Origin: Streptococcus ferus DSM 20646
Lineage (GTDB): Bacteria > Bacillota > Bacilli > Lactobacillales > Streptococcaceae
Length of the DNA stretch: 64,000 nt
Direction: 5' to 3'
Assembly (NCBI RefSeq): GCF_000372425.1
Contig: NZ_AQVD01000002.1
Span: forward strand, 234,673-298,672
Below are positions 1 to 9,326 of this stretch, piece by piece. Made by a program: the position numbers and the translations under genes. The notes under the pieces are model-generated. The model did not search any database. It was not told where the DNA came from and saw nothing but the letters and a program-made list of their open reading frames with translations. How positions within the stretch are numbered: the first letter of the stretch is position 1; each line of letters opens with the position of its first letter.

Positions 1-433
1 TTCTGGCCTGATCGTCTGAATGAAAGACCTGACCGCGGGCCACTTTCAGACCGGACTGGCGGAAAATTTCCTTCATCTTAGCCTTGGTTTTGATGGCCAG
101 CATGTCTTCATTTTTGTAGCCGAAAACGTTAAAGTCTGTCCGCAGACGGGCATCCAGTTCCAGCCAATACTCATTGTGAGACTCAATTCGGTCGATTCTG
201 CCGTATTTAGAGGCGAAATAAGCCACCGCACGATAAACCTGATCATAGTCTTCCATATTGTCCACACGGTAATACTCTGTCAGATGATCCTTCAGTCCCT
301 GACTGAGCGCCTCATAGGGAGCATCCGCAATCCCTAAGGTATGGATACCATTTTCTGACAGCCGATGGGCAAAGGTCTCGAAATTTTCAGGAAAATGGGG
401 CGATATCATTACAAAATTTAAAGGTCTAGCCAT
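1..433 (-). CDS. ATP-grasp domain enzyme, N-terminal part only
   Basis: The first 144 codons are visible; the gene runs off the left edge, so the catalytic ATP-grasp core is not in view. The visible part reads like the N-terminal pre-ATP-grasp domain of a carboxylate-amine ligase family common in streptococci: it opens with MARPLNFVMISPHFPENF and has a segment near residues 75-90 (RIDRIESHNEYWLELDARL) typical of these proteins. Three in-frame ATGs occur at 442, 439 and 433. The last is preferred because AGGA lies about 9 bases upstream of it. Substrate and pathway are unknown. It could be an orphan ligase of amino acid or peptide metabolism. The family call rests on general resemblance. Confidence 0.6.
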   Translation of the reverse strand, partial: MARPLNFVMISPHFPENFETFAHRLSENGIHTLGIADAPYEALSQGLKDHLTEYYRVDNMEDYDQVYRAVAYFASKYGRIDRIESHNEYWLELDARLRTDFNVFGYKNEDMLAIKTKAKMKEIFRQSGLKVARGQVFHSDDQAR

Positions 434-598
434 TGTCATCATTCCTATTCTTTAGTAATCATTACTAGTCTAGCACATTTTGGGGGAATATTCTATCTTA
501 TTGACTAAATTTTCTGATTATTCAAGCTATTAGGGACTTGCCCAGACTTTAAGCTTGTTCTCGGTTAAGAGCTCATTTCAAAAAAAGTGACTTTTTTC

Positions 599-627
599 TT
601 ACCAGAAACCATCATTTTTGGTAAACT
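599..627 (+). promoter_or_regulatory. Promoter predicting leaderless transcript of the MBL-fold gene
   Basis: TTACCA (599-604), a 17-bp spacer and TAAACT (622-627) preceded by TG at 619-620 form an extended -10 promoter. The predicted start of transcription falls at or next to the ATG at 635. Confidence 0.5.
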
Positions 628-634
628 GATAACT

Positions 635-1270
635 ATGGAAGTATTAAAAATTTTAAATGACATTGCTCGTGAAAATACCTATCTTATCAGCAACGATCAA
701 GCTGTCCTTGTTGTGGATCCCGGATCAAACGGCCAGAATATCCTGGCCAAACTCCAAGATATCAATAAGCCGGTTGCCGCTATTCTCCTCACTCACGCGC
801 ACTACGATCATATTATGAGTGTTGATCTTGTTCGCCAAGCCTTCAACCATCCGCCTGTCTATATTGCTGAAAAAGAAGCCTCGTGGCTCGGTAGCCCTCT
901 TGATAACCTATCCGGTCTCGATCGCCACAGAGATATGGAGGATGTCCTCGTGGCACCTGCTGATCATTATTTCAACTACCAGCAAGACTATGATATAGCT
1001 GGCTTTCAGTTTAAGGTGGTGGAAACCCCCGGCCATTCTTGGGGCGGTGTCTCCTTTATCTTTCCGGAAGAAGCCATGGTTTTTTCAGGAGATGCCCTAT
1101 TCAAAGGAACTATCGGACGGACCGATCTGCCGACCAGCAACTATGAAGACTTAATCAGCGGCATTCGGAGACATCTGTTTTCCTTACCTAACCACTATAC
1201 CGTCCATCCCGGCCACGGTCCCAATACGAGCATCGGACATGAAAAAAATAGCAACCCCTTTTTCCAGTAA
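635..1270 (+). CDS. Metallo-beta-lactamase fold hydrolase (glyoxalase II-like)
   Basis: A 211-residue cytosolic hydrolase of the glyoxalase II/YcbL-like group. The zinc-binding THAHYDH motif sits at residues 53-59. It is followed by further metal ligands in ETPGHSWG, FSGDALF and VHPGHGPNT, so both metal sites look complete. Members hydrolyse thioesters such as S-lactoylglutathione, but the substrate here is not known. The start at 635 is chosen over an upstream ATG at 587 because homologues begin with this MEVLKI-type sequence. There is no Shine-Dalgarno before 635. Instead, an extended -10 ends 8 nt upstream, suggesting a leaderless message. The gene is a single unit ended by a hairpin shared with convergent ftsX. 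Confidence 0.85.
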   Translation: MEVLKILNDIARENTYLISNDQAVLVVDPGSNGQNILAKLQDINKPVAAILLTHAHYDHIMSVDLVRQAFNHPPVYIAEKEASWLGSPLDNLSGLDRHRDMEDVLVAPADHYFNYQQDYDIAGFQFKVVETPGHSWGGVSFIFPEEAMVFSGDALFKGTIGRTDLPTSNYEDLISGIRRHLFSLPNHYTVHPGHGPNTSIGHEKNSNPFFQ

Positions 1271-1273
1271 CAT

Positions 1274-1297
1274 AAAAAAGCCTGTTAAGGCTTTTTT
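1274..1297. terminator. Bidirectional terminator between MBL gene and ftsX
   Basis: AAAAAAGCCT and AGGCTTTTTT are perfectly complementary around a 4-base loop, giving T-runs on both strands. It reaches the ftsX stop codon. Confidence 0.85.
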
Positions 1298-2232
1298 TAT
1301 ATCTTAAGGAAACGTCTCATTGACAGAATAGACCCCAGAGCTCCAATCAAAATACCGATGACAAACATTCCTCCGATTAAATAATAAACAAAAGGATGCG
1401 GTGAATAGATGCTTAAGTTTTGCGTCAGCAGATCCGGATTAAACTGCTTAAAGACGAAATCGTAAAGGAAATAAATGGCAAGCGCCGGCAGAATAGTCCC
1501 TAAGAAACCAACCCAAGCCCCTTCAAAGAAGAAAGGTGCTCTGATATAACCATTTTTAGCCCCTACCAGACGCATGATCTGAATTTCTGTACGACGGGAC
1601 AGAATGGTGATGCGGATGGTATTAGAAATCAGGAAGATGGCTACAAATACCAACAAACCTGTCCCAACTAAGCCCCAAGTCCGAACAAAGCTAGCCAGAT
1701 TGAAAATATTTTCAGACTCGGCACCGCCGTAGGTTACTGAATCAATACCGGCAATTTTTTCAATCTGCTTGGCAACACTTTTCACTTTGGACGGTGACGT
1801 CGTCTGAACGATGTAGACATCGTAAAGCGGATTGGCATCGCCGTCAAAAAGATTCCAGTCCTCGCCGTAGGTTTCTTTGAGTTTGGCTAACTGCTCATCC
1901 TTACTGGAAAAGGTGATACTCTTGACATTCGACAATTTTGCAATCTGATCATAAACCTTATGATAATCTGGATTGGCAATCGTCTTGCTGGCATCATTGG
2001 GATCAACATAAGACTCAACAGCATCTTTTGAATCAACCTGCAAATAGGTATTGATCTGAATATTCTTTTCGATTCCCGAGGCTAGTTTTTCAGTATTGAG
2101 CAAGAAAGCTGCAAAAATACCAACTAACGTTAAAGTAATAGTAACTGAGCTGACCGCAGCCAGTGTCATCCAGCCGTTACGTTTTAAATTTTTAAGAGAC
2201 TGCCAAATATGACGGAAAAATCTTCTAATCAT
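1297..2232 (-). CDS. ftsX: Cell division protein FtsX
   Basis: FtsX is the membrane partner of FtsE. The FtsEX complex activates the peptidoglycan hydrolase PcsB at the septum in streptococci. The 311-residue protein has a short basic N-terminus, a transmembrane segment near residues 20-45 (LAAVSSVTITLTLVGIFAAF), a large extracellular loop, and three C-terminal transmembrane segments as expected for the family. The chosen ATG at 2232 has AAGGAG about 8 bases upstream; an ATG further upstream at 2262 would overlap ftsE by 38 nt. With this start the overlap with the ftsE stop is 8 nt, pointing to translational coupling. Transcription ends at the hairpin at 1274-1297. Confidence 0.95.
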   Translation of the reverse strand: MIRRFFRHIWQSLKNLKRNGWMTLAAVSSVTITLTLVGIFAAFLLNTEKLASGIEKNIQINTYLQVDSKDAVESYVDPNDASKTIANPDYHKVYDQIAKLSNVKSITFSSKDEQLAKLKETYGEDWNLFDGDANPLYDVYIVQTTSPSKVKSVAKQIEKIAGIDSVTYGGAESENIFNLASFVRTWGLVGTGLLVFVAIFLISNTIRITILSRRTEIQIMRLVGAKNGYIRAPFFFEGAWVGFLGTILPALAIYFLYDFVFKQFNPDLLTQNLSIYSPHPFVYYLIGGMFVIGILIGALGSILSMRRFLKI

Positions 2233-2917
2233 TATAACCGTATTCTCCTTCCTCTTCATCACGCACTAAACGACCATCTTCAATCGCAATGACACGATGA
2301 CGAAGGGTGTTGACGATGTGACTGTTGTGAGTAGCCATCAGAACAGTTGTTCCCTGAAGGTTGATGCGTTCCAACAGCTGCATGATTTCCCAAGAAATTT
2401 CTGGGTCAAGGTTACCCGTTGGTTCATCCGCAATCAAAACCTTGGGATTATTAACGATAGCACGCGCAATCGCCACACGTTGCTGCTCACCTCCAGACAA
2501 CTGATCCGGGAAAGAGCGCATCTTGTGCTTAAGTCCTACGAGGTCCAATACCTCTGCCACACGCTTTTTGATGACCCGTGGTTTTTCACCGATAACTTCC
2601 ATCGCAAAGGCGACATTTTCAAAAACCGTTTTATTAGGAAGCAGTTTGTAGTCTTGGAAAACCACGCCAATACTGCGGCGAAGCAGGGGAATTTCCCGCT
2701 TCTTCAATTTGGCAAGGTTAAATTTACCAACTTTCAAAGATCCTTTGGTTAATTTTTCTTCACGGTAAAGGAGCTTGATAAAAGTTGATTTACCAGCCCC
2801 TGATGGTCCAACAATGTAGACAAACTCACCTTGGTCTACTGAAATAGACATATTTCTCAAGGCAGTTGTACTGCGGTGATATTTTTTATTAACACCTTTC
2901 ATTTCAATTAGTGCCAT
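2225..2917 (-). CDS. ftsE: Cell division ATP-binding protein FtsE
   Basis: This is the cytoplasmic ABC ATPase of the FtsEX complex, which couples division to control of septal murein hydrolysis. The 230-residue protein has a full nucleotide-binding domain: Walker A GPSGAGKST near residue 38, signature LSGGEQQR, Walker B VLIADEP, and the switch histidine in MATHN. Length is normal for FtsE. It lies 26 nt downstream of prfB and overlaps ftsX by 8 nt, giving the order prfB-ftsE-ftsX that is usual in Firmicutes. Confidence 0.97.
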   Translation of the reverse strand: MALIEMKGVNKKYHRSTTALRNMSISVDQGEFVYIVGPSGAGKSTFIKLLYREEKLTKGSLKVGKFNLAKLKKREIPLLRRSIGVVFQDYKLLPNKTVFENVAFAMEVIGEKPRVIKKRVAEVLDLVGLKHKMRSFPDQLSGGEQQRVAIARAIVNNPKVLIADEPTGNLDPEISWEIMQLLERINLQGTTVLMATHNSHIVNTLRHRVIAIEDGRLVRDEEEGEYGYND

Positions 2918-2943
2918 TAAATTTTATTTCCTCTCTAATATCA

Positions 2944-4039
2944 TTAAGTCATACGCCATTTAAGAAAGGCGTCAATAAAGCCATCCAGATCGCCATCCAT
3001 CACCTTGTCAACCTGGGAAACTTCAAAATTGGTCCGATGGTCTTTGACCATAGTATAGGGTGTGAACACATAGGAACGAATCTGACTGCCCCAGGTGATT
3101 TCTTTTTTGTCTCCCTTAAGCGCGTCTACTTCCTGAGCTTTCTTGTCTTGCTCTAACTGGTAGAGCTTGGCCTGAAGCATCTTCATCGCGCGGTCACGAT
3201 TGCCATATTGGGTTCTGTCTACGGTCGAGGAGACCACAATACCCGTTGGAAGGTGGGTCAGCCGAACACCGGTTGACACCTTGTTGACATTTTGTCCACC
3301 AGCTCCGCCAGATCGAAAAGTATCCATCTTGATATCATCATCTCGAATAGCTACCTCAATCGTGTCATCCAGTTCAGGCATGACTTCTACAGAGGCAAAA
3401 GAGGTATGTCGGCGTTTGGCTGAATCAAACGGAGAGATGCGCACCAGACGGTGAACCCCCATCTCAGACTTTAGAAGGCCATAAGCATTCGGTCCCTCAA
3501 AAGAAAGGGTGACACTCTTAATGCCCGCTTCATCTCCAGCCTGATAATCCAGAACTTCTACTTTAAAACCTTTGGCATTACCAAAGCGGGTGTACATCCG
3601 CAACAGCATGTCCCCCCAGTCCTGAGCCTCGGTACCACCTGACCCTGGGTGAATTTCCAAAATCGCATTGCTGGCATCGTAGGGCTCCGATAAAAGGAGA
3701 GTCATTTCATAACTGGTCATCAGCCGATCCAGTTTGGCCAGACTTTCCTCCAACTCAGCCTGCAAAGAGTCGTCTTCCTCCAGCATCTCAAATAGGAGCT
3801 CCGCTTCCTCTGCCAAGGCATCCATGTTATGGAAGGTATCGTATTTGACTTTCAGCTCGTTTAACTCCTGTGACGTTTTTTGAGCTGCATGGTTGTCATT
3901 CCAAAAGTCAGGCTCTGTCATCTGATTTTCCAACAGAGCAATATCTTCTTCCAGACGGTCTAAGTCAAAGAGACCTCCTGAAGCCAGTCAACTTCACTTT
4001 GTTTTCTTCTATTTTTTGGCGTATTTCTGCCAGATCCAT
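2944..4039 (-). CDS. prfB: Peptide chain release factor 2, with programmed +1 frameshift
   Basis: RF2 releases finished proteins at UGA and UAA codons. The gene is in two frames. The first runs from ATG 4039 for 24 codons ([14 protein letters not shown]...) to an in-frame TGA at 3967-3965. Reading continues in the +1 frame at GAC (3966-3964) for 340 further residues, total 364, the usual RF2 length. The shift site is AGG AGG TCT CTT TGA C: an internal Shine-Dalgarno-like AGGAGG just upstream of CTT-TGA. This is the classical autoregulatory site at which low RF2 promotes frameshifting and so its own synthesis. The catalytic GGQ ([10 protein letters not shown]) and the codon-reading SPF ([10 protein letters not shown]) are both present. 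It heads the prfB-ftsE-ftsX cluster. Confidence 0.97.
3964..3982 (-). promoter_or_regulatory. prfB: prfB +1 frameshift site
   Basis: On the minus strand, AGGAGG is followed by TCT and then CTT-TGA-C. Slippage of the CTT codon by one base bypasses the UGA and reads GAC. This is established RF2 autoregulation; all elements are visible. Confidence 0.93.
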
Positions 4040-4085
4040 ATCTACTACCTCATTTCAATAGTCCACTTATTCTACCACAGATAGC

Positions 4086-5210
4086 TTAAAATTGCCATTT
4101 ATTCAGAAGATTTCTCTTCTCTGTCAGAACATTGTCATCTTGGGAGTCAATTCCTTCAATAAACCGAACCAGGTCTTCCGTAGGCTGTTTGACTAGCTCC
4201 CCCAGTGACCAGAGAGCTGTCGCGGCGTGAATAGGATTTTGCCCTTTATCAATAATTTCCAGCAGTTTAGCAACAGCTGTCCTATCGTTCGCATTTGCCA
4301 GAGCAATAATCGCGTTACGCTGCAAGATATTTTTGCCCCGCCAAGAAGCCGCTATCAAGCCAAATTTTTCCTTGAATTGTCTATTAGACAGGTCTAAAAA
4401 GGGTAAGAGTTCCGGTTCAGCCAATTCTGGGTCAATCTGACTGGCCAAAGGATTGTTCAACCCCTTATTATAAGGGCAGCAAATCTGACAAATATCACAG
4501 CCATAAATCACTGTCTTGATTTTCTTGCGAAACTCTAGATCCATCATCCCTTTATCCTGCGTCTGAAAACTGAGACAGCGCCTAGCATTCATGCTGCCGT
4601 CACCCATCAGACAGGAGGTAGGGCAGGCATCCAGACATCTTCGGCAGTCCCCACAGTCGTAATCAACAGGACGATCGGGTTCAATTTCTAAATTGGTAAT
4701 CAGCTCCCCCAGATACATATAAGAGCCAAATTCTTTTGAAATGACCAAGCCATTTTTTCCGATAAAACCAATTCCGGCTCTTCTGGCAACTGCCGTATCC
4801 ACCAAGGCACCGGTATCCACCATAGCCTTATGTTCCAAAGGAAAATCCTGGCAAAGCTTTTCAATCCCCTCCGCCAGCTGTTTGAGCTTATCTTGAAGGA
4901 CATGGTGGTAATCCAATCCCCAAGAATTAGGTGTGATTTTGCCCCGACGATAAGCTGTTTTGGGAGGTTTCACCGGCAATTTATGAGGGTAAGCAACTGC
5001 GATGGAAATAATGGTTTTGGCACTAGCAAGGGACAGTTTCGGTTTTAGTCGTTCTTCAATGACTTGATGTTCAAAGCCCGAAGAGCGGCCTTCCTCAAGA
5101 GAAGCCCGCAGTGTCTTTTCCAAATAAGCGAAATCATCAGCAGTTGTGAAGCCAATTTTTGAGATACCGATCTCAGCGGCTAATTTTTTAATGTCTCCCT
5201 TAATGTCCAT
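4086..5210 (-). CDS. queG: Epoxyqueuosine reductase QueG
   Basis: This cobalamin- and [4Fe-4S]-dependent enzyme reduces epoxyqueuosine to queuosine at tRNA position 34, the last step of queuosine synthesis. The 374-residue protein has two ferredoxin-like cysteine clusters: CGDCRRCLDACPTSC and a later GCDICQICCPYN. After these comes a HEAT-like C-terminal part (WRGKNILQRNAIIALANAND), as in the family. No other queuosine genes are in the window, so precursor import or unlinked genes are implied. The start ATG at 5210 gives the expected MDIKGDIKKLAAEIG. It diverges from the phosphoesterase gene. Confidence 0.93.
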   Translation of the reverse strand: MDIKGDIKKLAAEIGISKIGFTTADDFAYLEKTLRASLEEGRSSGFEHQVIEERLKPKLSLASAKTIISIAVAYPHKLPVKPPKTAYRRGKITPNSWGLDYHHVLQDKLKQLAEGIEKLCQDFPLEHKAMVDTGALVDTAVARRAGIGFIGKNGLVISKEFGSYMYLGELITNLEIEPDRPVDYDCGDCRRCLDACPTSCLMGDGSMNARRCLSFQTQDKGMMDLEFRKKIKTVIYGCDICQICCPYNKGLNNPLASQIDPELAEPELLPFLDLSNRQFKEKFGLIAASWRGKNILQRNAIIALANANDRTAVAKLLEIIDKGQNPIHAATALWSLGELVKQPTEDLVRFIEGIDSQDDNVLTEKRNLLNKWQF

Positions 5211-5299
5211 GACCTTATTTTAATGAATTTTGTGTCGGTCTGCAAGTTTTTACGCATTAAGATTTGTAACGTTTATGTCAGCTTCTTTACAAAAAATCA

Positions 5300-5308
5300 T
5301 GATAAAAT
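5300..5308 (+). promoter_or_regulatory. Extended -10 predicting leaderless phosphoesterase mRNA
   Basis: TGATAAAAT is a TGN-extended -10 whose last base lies exactly 7 nt before the A of the ATG at 5315. AGGA sits only 2 bases from the ATG, too close to act as a normal ribosome binding site. Confidence 0.5.
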
Positions 5309-5314
5309 AGGACT

Positions 5315-6175
5315 ATGACAAAATTAGCCCTTATGAGTGATCTGCATATTGATTTAAATCACTTTTCTGATGTTGAAATTCAAACACTTAAGCAGGTCTT
5401 GAATGACGAAGGTATTGATCATCTTCATCTTGCCGGTGATATTTCCAATAATTTTAAAGATATTAGCCGCCCTTTTTTAGCGGATTTGGGTAAAGAGGTC
5501 AATCTCAGTTTTAATCTTGGAAATCACGATATGCTTAACCTCAGCGAAGACGACATCCGAAGACTGGATTTCCAGAGGATTGATTTGACCCCACAGACCA
5601 GCCTCCTTAGTTTTCATGGTTGGTATGACTACTCCTTCTCTAACCAAAGCTTAGAAAAAATCACTCAGCTCAAAAAAACCTTTTGGTTTGACCGCCGCCT
5701 AAACCGTTTGAAAAATGATCCGCAAATCTGTCAAGACAGCCAGGACCAACTAGAACACCATTTACAGGAGCTGAAAGAAAAAAGAGTGATTGTTGCCATG
5801 CACTTTGTCCCCCACAGCAACTTCACGATGACCCACCCCCGATTTACCCCTTTTAATGCTTTCTTGGGAAGCCAATCCTTCCATCATCTTTTTAGGCAGT
5901 ATGGGGTTAAAGACGTTATCTTTGGCCATGCTCATAGATCTTATGGAGATGTTGCCATTGATGGTGTCAGTTATCATTCCAGACCTTTGGGCTATATTCG
6001 TGAGTGGGATTTGACCATAGACTTCGTCAATCAAAATCCCCGCTATAATCCCAGTGGCAGCTGGAATCTCAGTAAACGTTACAATGCTGTCCGACAGTTG
6101 CCTGATTTTCAAAGCCATAAGCAAGAAAAATTAGCAGATGAATTTCGACAGTCGATGACTGTCTTTGACCTATAA
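5315..6175 (+). CDS. Metallophosphoesterase family protein
   Basis: A 286-residue calcineurin-like phosphoesterase. The dimetal site motifs appear in order: MSDLHID (D-x-H), LAGDISNN (GD), LGNHDM (GNHD), VAMHFVPH (H) and FGHAHRSYG (GHxH). This makes it very likely an active phosphohydrolase; the substrate (nucleotide, phosphodiester or protein) is not indicated. No signal peptide or membrane segment is seen. It is monocistronic, divergent from queG, and ends at a strong hairpin shared with argD. Confidence 0.88.
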   Translation: MTKLALMSDLHIDLNHFSDVEIQTLKQVLNDEGIDHLHLAGDISNNFKDISRPFLADLGKEVNLSFNLGNHDMLNLSEDDIRRLDFQRIDLTPQTSLLSFHGWYDYSFSNQSLEKITQLKKTFWFDRRLNRLKNDPQICQDSQDQLEHHLQELKEKRVIVAMHFVPHSNFTMTHPRFTPFNAFLGSQSFHHLFRQYGVKDVIFGHAHRSYGDVAIDGVSYHSRPLGYIREWDLTIDFVNQNPRYNPSGSWNLSKRYNAVRQLPDFQSHKQEKLADEFRQSMTVFDL

Positions 6176-6181
6176 ATAAGT

Positions 6182-6235
6182 AAAGGCTGGAAAGACCGTC
6201 GGATTCATCATCCTTACGGTTCTCCCAGCCTTTTT
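6182..6235. terminator. Bidirectional terminator between phosphoesterase gene and argD
   Basis: AAAGGCTGG pairs with CCAGCCTTT, with further inner pairing (GACCGT with ACGGTTC), followed by a T-run. It serves the phosphoesterase gene on the plus strand and the arg operon on the minus strand. Confidence 0.8.
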
Positions 6236-6245
6236 GACTGATAGC

Positions 6246-7376
6246 CTAAGCAAACACATCCTGCAAAACAGCCAGCGCCTGATCTATTTCTGACGGACTG
6301 ACGGTTATAGGCGGCAGGAGCCTGATAACATCCTGACCAGCAGTCAGGATAATCAGCCCTCTGTCTCTTGCTGCCTGAACAGTCTCATCTAAATTTTTAG
6401 AGGTCTGAATTCCCAATAGAAAGCCCAGTCCTCTAATAGCTGATACATTGGTCAGACCGCCTAACTTTTGTTCTGATGCTTCCTTAAGGTAAAGGGCATT
6501 GGCCTGAACGGAGGACAAAAAGCCTTCTGCTGCCATCTGGTCAAGCACACAGGAGGCAGCTGATAAAACCAGTTTGTTGCCCCCAAAGGTTGTTCCATGA
6601 CTGCCATAACCAAAGGCAGACGACAGCTTCCTTTTACCAATCATGGCGCCGATAGGCAGACCATTGGCTAACCCTTTAGCCAGCGTAAAGATGTCTGGTT
6701 CAATGTCATACTGCTCAAAAGCAAAGAGACTGCCTGTCCGACCAATTCCTGTCTGAACCTCATCGACAATCAGCAGGATATCCTTTTCCTGACAGAGCTG
6801 GGACAGGGCTTTAACAAACTGAACATCAGCAGGGACAACGCCGCCCTCCCCCTGGACTAATTCCAGCATGACAGCAGCTGTCTTATCTGATATTAACTCT
6901 TTGACAGAAGCTAAATCATTATAAACGGCATAAGAAAAACCTGGAAGCAAATGCTCAAAGCCCGCTTGAATTTTAGTCTGCCCCGTTGCTGACATCGCTC
7001 CATACGTTCTGCCATGAAAGGAATTCTGAAAGCTAATGATATCTGTCTTACCTGTGTATTTACGTGCTAGTTTAATAGCAGCCTCATTGCTTTCAGCTCC
7101 GCTGTTGCAAAAAAAGGCGAGATAGTCTCTATCCCCAATGAGCTTTTGTGCCACTTCTTCCTGGAGGCTGTTTTGATAGAGGTTGGGCGTATGCCAAATC
7201 TGCTGAAGCTGCTCCTGAACCTGATTTAAGACCGCCTGATTAAAACCTAGATTGGTCACACCGATGCCAGATGAAAAATCAAGATATTTCTTTCCCTGAT
7301 TGTCGAAGAGATTATGGCCTTCTGCCTTGACAAATTCGATGCTACTGCGTTTGTAATTTTGAAACAGTTTACTCAT
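6246..7376 (-). CDS. argD: Acetylornithine aminotransferase
   Basis: This PLP-dependent class III aminotransferase converts N-acetylglutamate semialdehyde to N2-acetylornithine with glutamate as donor. The 376-residue protein carries the lysine that binds PLP in TLAKGLANGLPIGAM, the aspartate in IVDEVQTGIGRTG and the GAESNEAA phosphate-binding region. It is last in argC-argJ-argB-argD, 7 nt after argB, and ends at the terminator at 6182-6235. Expression should follow the ARG-box promoter upstream of argC. Confidence 0.95.
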   Translation of the reverse strand: MSKLFQNYKRSSIEFVKAEGHNLFDNQGKKYLDFSSGIGVTNLGFNQAVLNQVQEQLQQIWHTPNLYQNSLQEEVAQKLIGDRDYLAFFCNSGAESNEAAIKLARKYTGKTDIISFQNSFHGRTYGAMSATGQTKIQAGFEHLLPGFSYAVYNDLASVKELISDKTAAVMLELVQGEGGVVPADVQFVKALSQLCQEKDILLIVDEVQTGIGRTGSLFAFEQYDIEPDIFTLAKGLANGLPIGAMIGKRKLSSAFGYGSHGTTFGGNKLVLSAASCVLDQMAAEGFLSSVQANALYLKEASEQKLGGLTNVSAIRGLGFLLGIQTSKNLDETVQAARDRGLIILTAGQDVIRLLPPITVSPSEIDQALAVLQDVFA

Positions 7377-7383
7377 GTATCAG

Positions 7384-8121
7384 TTATCCTTTCCCAATAA
7401 CGGTGCCCGTCAGGAGATTGTCTCCGATTAAAATCTGATTGACACCTGCTAAAACAGTCTCTGCCGCGCTCTTTATTTTAGGAATCATGCCTCCTGTTAT
7501 GACCTGATTCTCAATCTTATCAGCCACCTGGCTGACCAGAAGTTGTTCTATAACCTCGCCATTTTCCATGACTCCCTTGACATCAGTCATTAGAATGAGT
7601 TTTTCTGCCCCTAAAGCAATGGCAAGTGCTGTCGCCACATAATCTGCATTGACATTTAAGAGCTGACCGTCTGACGTATAGCCGACAGAAGCAATAATGG
7701 GGATAAAATTATCCTGAAAAAGCCGTTCCAGAGCAGCAACATGCACCTGCTTGATTTGACCGACATAGCCGTAGAGAGACCGGTCTAAGAAATCTGCTTC
7801 CAGAATATCCGGCAAGTGCGAACGCAACTGCAAGCTATCAAGACCTGCATTCAGCAATTTTTCCGTCATAGACTGACCGACAATCTCGAACAAGGCATAA
7901 GACACCAGCTTCATTGCTTCCTGACTGGTCACTCTAAGCCCATTAACTTTTTCAACAGGGATTTTGGCTTCATCCATCAGTTTCGTAATGGCAAAGCCAC
8001 CCCCGTGTACGATAACAATTTTTTTCCCTAAAGTCTGCCATGCCTTCACCTGCTCAATAAAACTTTCTGATAGATCCTGACTGGCAATCCCACCAATTTT
8101 AATAACAATAACATCTTCCAT
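7384..8121 (-). CDS. argB: Acetylglutamate kinase
   Basis: This enzyme phosphorylates N-acetylglutamate with ATP, the second step of ornithine synthesis. The 245-residue amino-acid-kinase fold protein has the N-terminal lysine/glycine motif VIKIGGIA, the VHGGGFAI loop and the NADYVATALAIALGAEKLI substrate region. The C-terminal part ending ILIGDNLLTGTVIGKG is typical of the family. It sits 2 nt after argJ and 7 nt before argD. It is a short ArgB without the N-terminal extension linked to arginine feedback in some bacteria. Confidence 0.95.
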   Translation of the reverse strand: MEDVIVIKIGGIASQDLSESFIEQVKAWQTLGKKIVIVHGGGFAITKLMDEAKIPVEKVNGLRVTSQEAMKLVSYALFEIVGQSMTEKLLNAGLDSLQLRSHLPDILEADFLDRSLYGYVGQIKQVHVAALERLFQDNFIPIIASVGYTSDGQLLNVNADYVATALAIALGAEKLILMTDVKGVMENGEVIEQLLVSQVADKIENQVITGGMIPKIKSAAETVLAGVNQILIGDNLLTGTVIGKG

Positions 8122-8123
8122 AT

Positions 8124-9317
8124 TTAAGTCCTATAAAGTGCGTTGATTTTAACATAATCATAAGACAGATCGCATCCCCAAGCCTTGGCTGAACTGCTGC
8201 CTGAATGGAGGTTGACCGAAATTCTAATTGTGTCTGCCTGCATCACATCAGCCATATCCTCTTCATCAAAATCGACTGGGGATGATGCCACCATGACAGG
8301 AATGTCCCCCAGAGAAATATCAATCTGATCCACAGAGATATCTGCTCCTGCATAACCGACAGCTGCAATGATCCGCCCCCAGTTAGGGTCTTCACCGAAA
8401 ATAGCTGTTTTCACCAGGCTGGATCCCACGATGGTCTTGGCGATCATCCGCGCATCCAGCTCATTGGCCACGCCCTCGGCTTTGACTTCAATCAACTTCG
8501 TCGCCCCTTCGCCGTCTTGAGCAATCTTTTTGGCCAGGTCTGTCATCACAAAGGAAAGCATTTGGCAAAATTGATCAAAAGCTGGTGTCTCCGGTAAGAT
8601 TTCTTTATTTTTAGTGCAGCCATTGGCCATGACCAATACCATATCATTGGTTGACGTATCACCGTCAATGGTAATCTGGTTAAAGGTGGTTTCCACATTT
8701 TTAGAAAGAGCTAGCTGCAGGGTTTCGCTAGAAATATTAGCATCGCAGGTGATGAAAGCTAGCATAGTGGCCATATTAGGGTGGATCATTCCTGATCCCT
8801 TAGCAACACCGGCCATAGTTACCTCATCCTTACCAAAATAGTCCGTGACTGCTATCGTCTTTTCCTTCGTATCTGTCGTTAAAATCGCCTTGGCAAAATC
8901 GTGGCTGTTGCCGTTGACGACTAGCTTAGAAAGCCCCTTTTTAAGCACAGCCATCGGCAGAAAATCACCAATGACACCCGTTGAAGCAATGCCGACCAAA
9001 TCAGGAGCAATTCCCAATTTTGTTGCTGTCAGAGCCTGCATTTCCTTGGCATCTTCCAAGCCTTTTTGGCCCGTACAGGAGTTTGCTACCCCTGAATTGA
9101 CCACGATAGCCTGCATTTTCCCTTCTTTTTGAACAGATGCCTTAGTCACCAGAAGAGGGGCTGCAATGACCTTATTAGTCGTGTAAACACCAGCCACACT
9201 AGCCGGAACTTCTGACACAATCCATCCAAAATCTAGTTTTTTCTTTTTAAAACCAGCATGCAGTCCGTCAGCTGAAAATCCTAAGGGGCTGGCAATATTA
9301 CCTTCTACTACTTTCAT
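8124..9317 (-). CDS. argJ: Bifunctional ornithine acetyltransferase / N-acetylglutamate synthase
   Basis: ArgJ recycles the acetyl group from acetylornithine to glutamate and can also make acetylglutamate from acetyl-CoA. The 397-residue precursor contains the self-cleavage region KGSGMIHPNMATMLAF, in which the threonine of MATML becomes the N-terminal nucleophile of the beta subunit. The downstream TIDGDTSTNDMVLV and the late EDPNWGRI are also family motifs. With ArgC, ArgB and ArgD this gives a complete cyclic glutamate-to-ornithine route. No argF, argG or argH is in the window, so later steps would be elsewhere or absent. Confidence 0.96.
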   Translation of the reverse strand: MKVVEGNIASPLGFSADGLHAGFKKKKLDFGWIVSEVPASVAGVYTTNKVIAAPLLVTKASVQKEGKMQAIVVNSGVANSCTGQKGLEDAKEMQALTATKLGIAPDLVGIASTGVIGDFLPMAVLKKGLSKLVVNGNSHDFAKAILTTDTKEKTIAVTDYFGKDEVTMAGVAKGSGMIHPNMATMLAFITCDANISSETLQLALSKNVETTFNQITIDGDTSTNDMVLVMANGCTKNKEILPETPAFDQFCQMLSFVMTDLAKKIAQDGEGATKLIEVKAEGVANELDARMIAKTIVGSSLVKTAIFGEDPNWGRIIAAVGYAGADISVDQIDISLGDIPVMVASSPVDFDEEDMADVMQADTIRISVNLHSGSSSAKAWGCDLSYDYVKINALYRT

Positions 9318-9326
9318 TCTTTCACC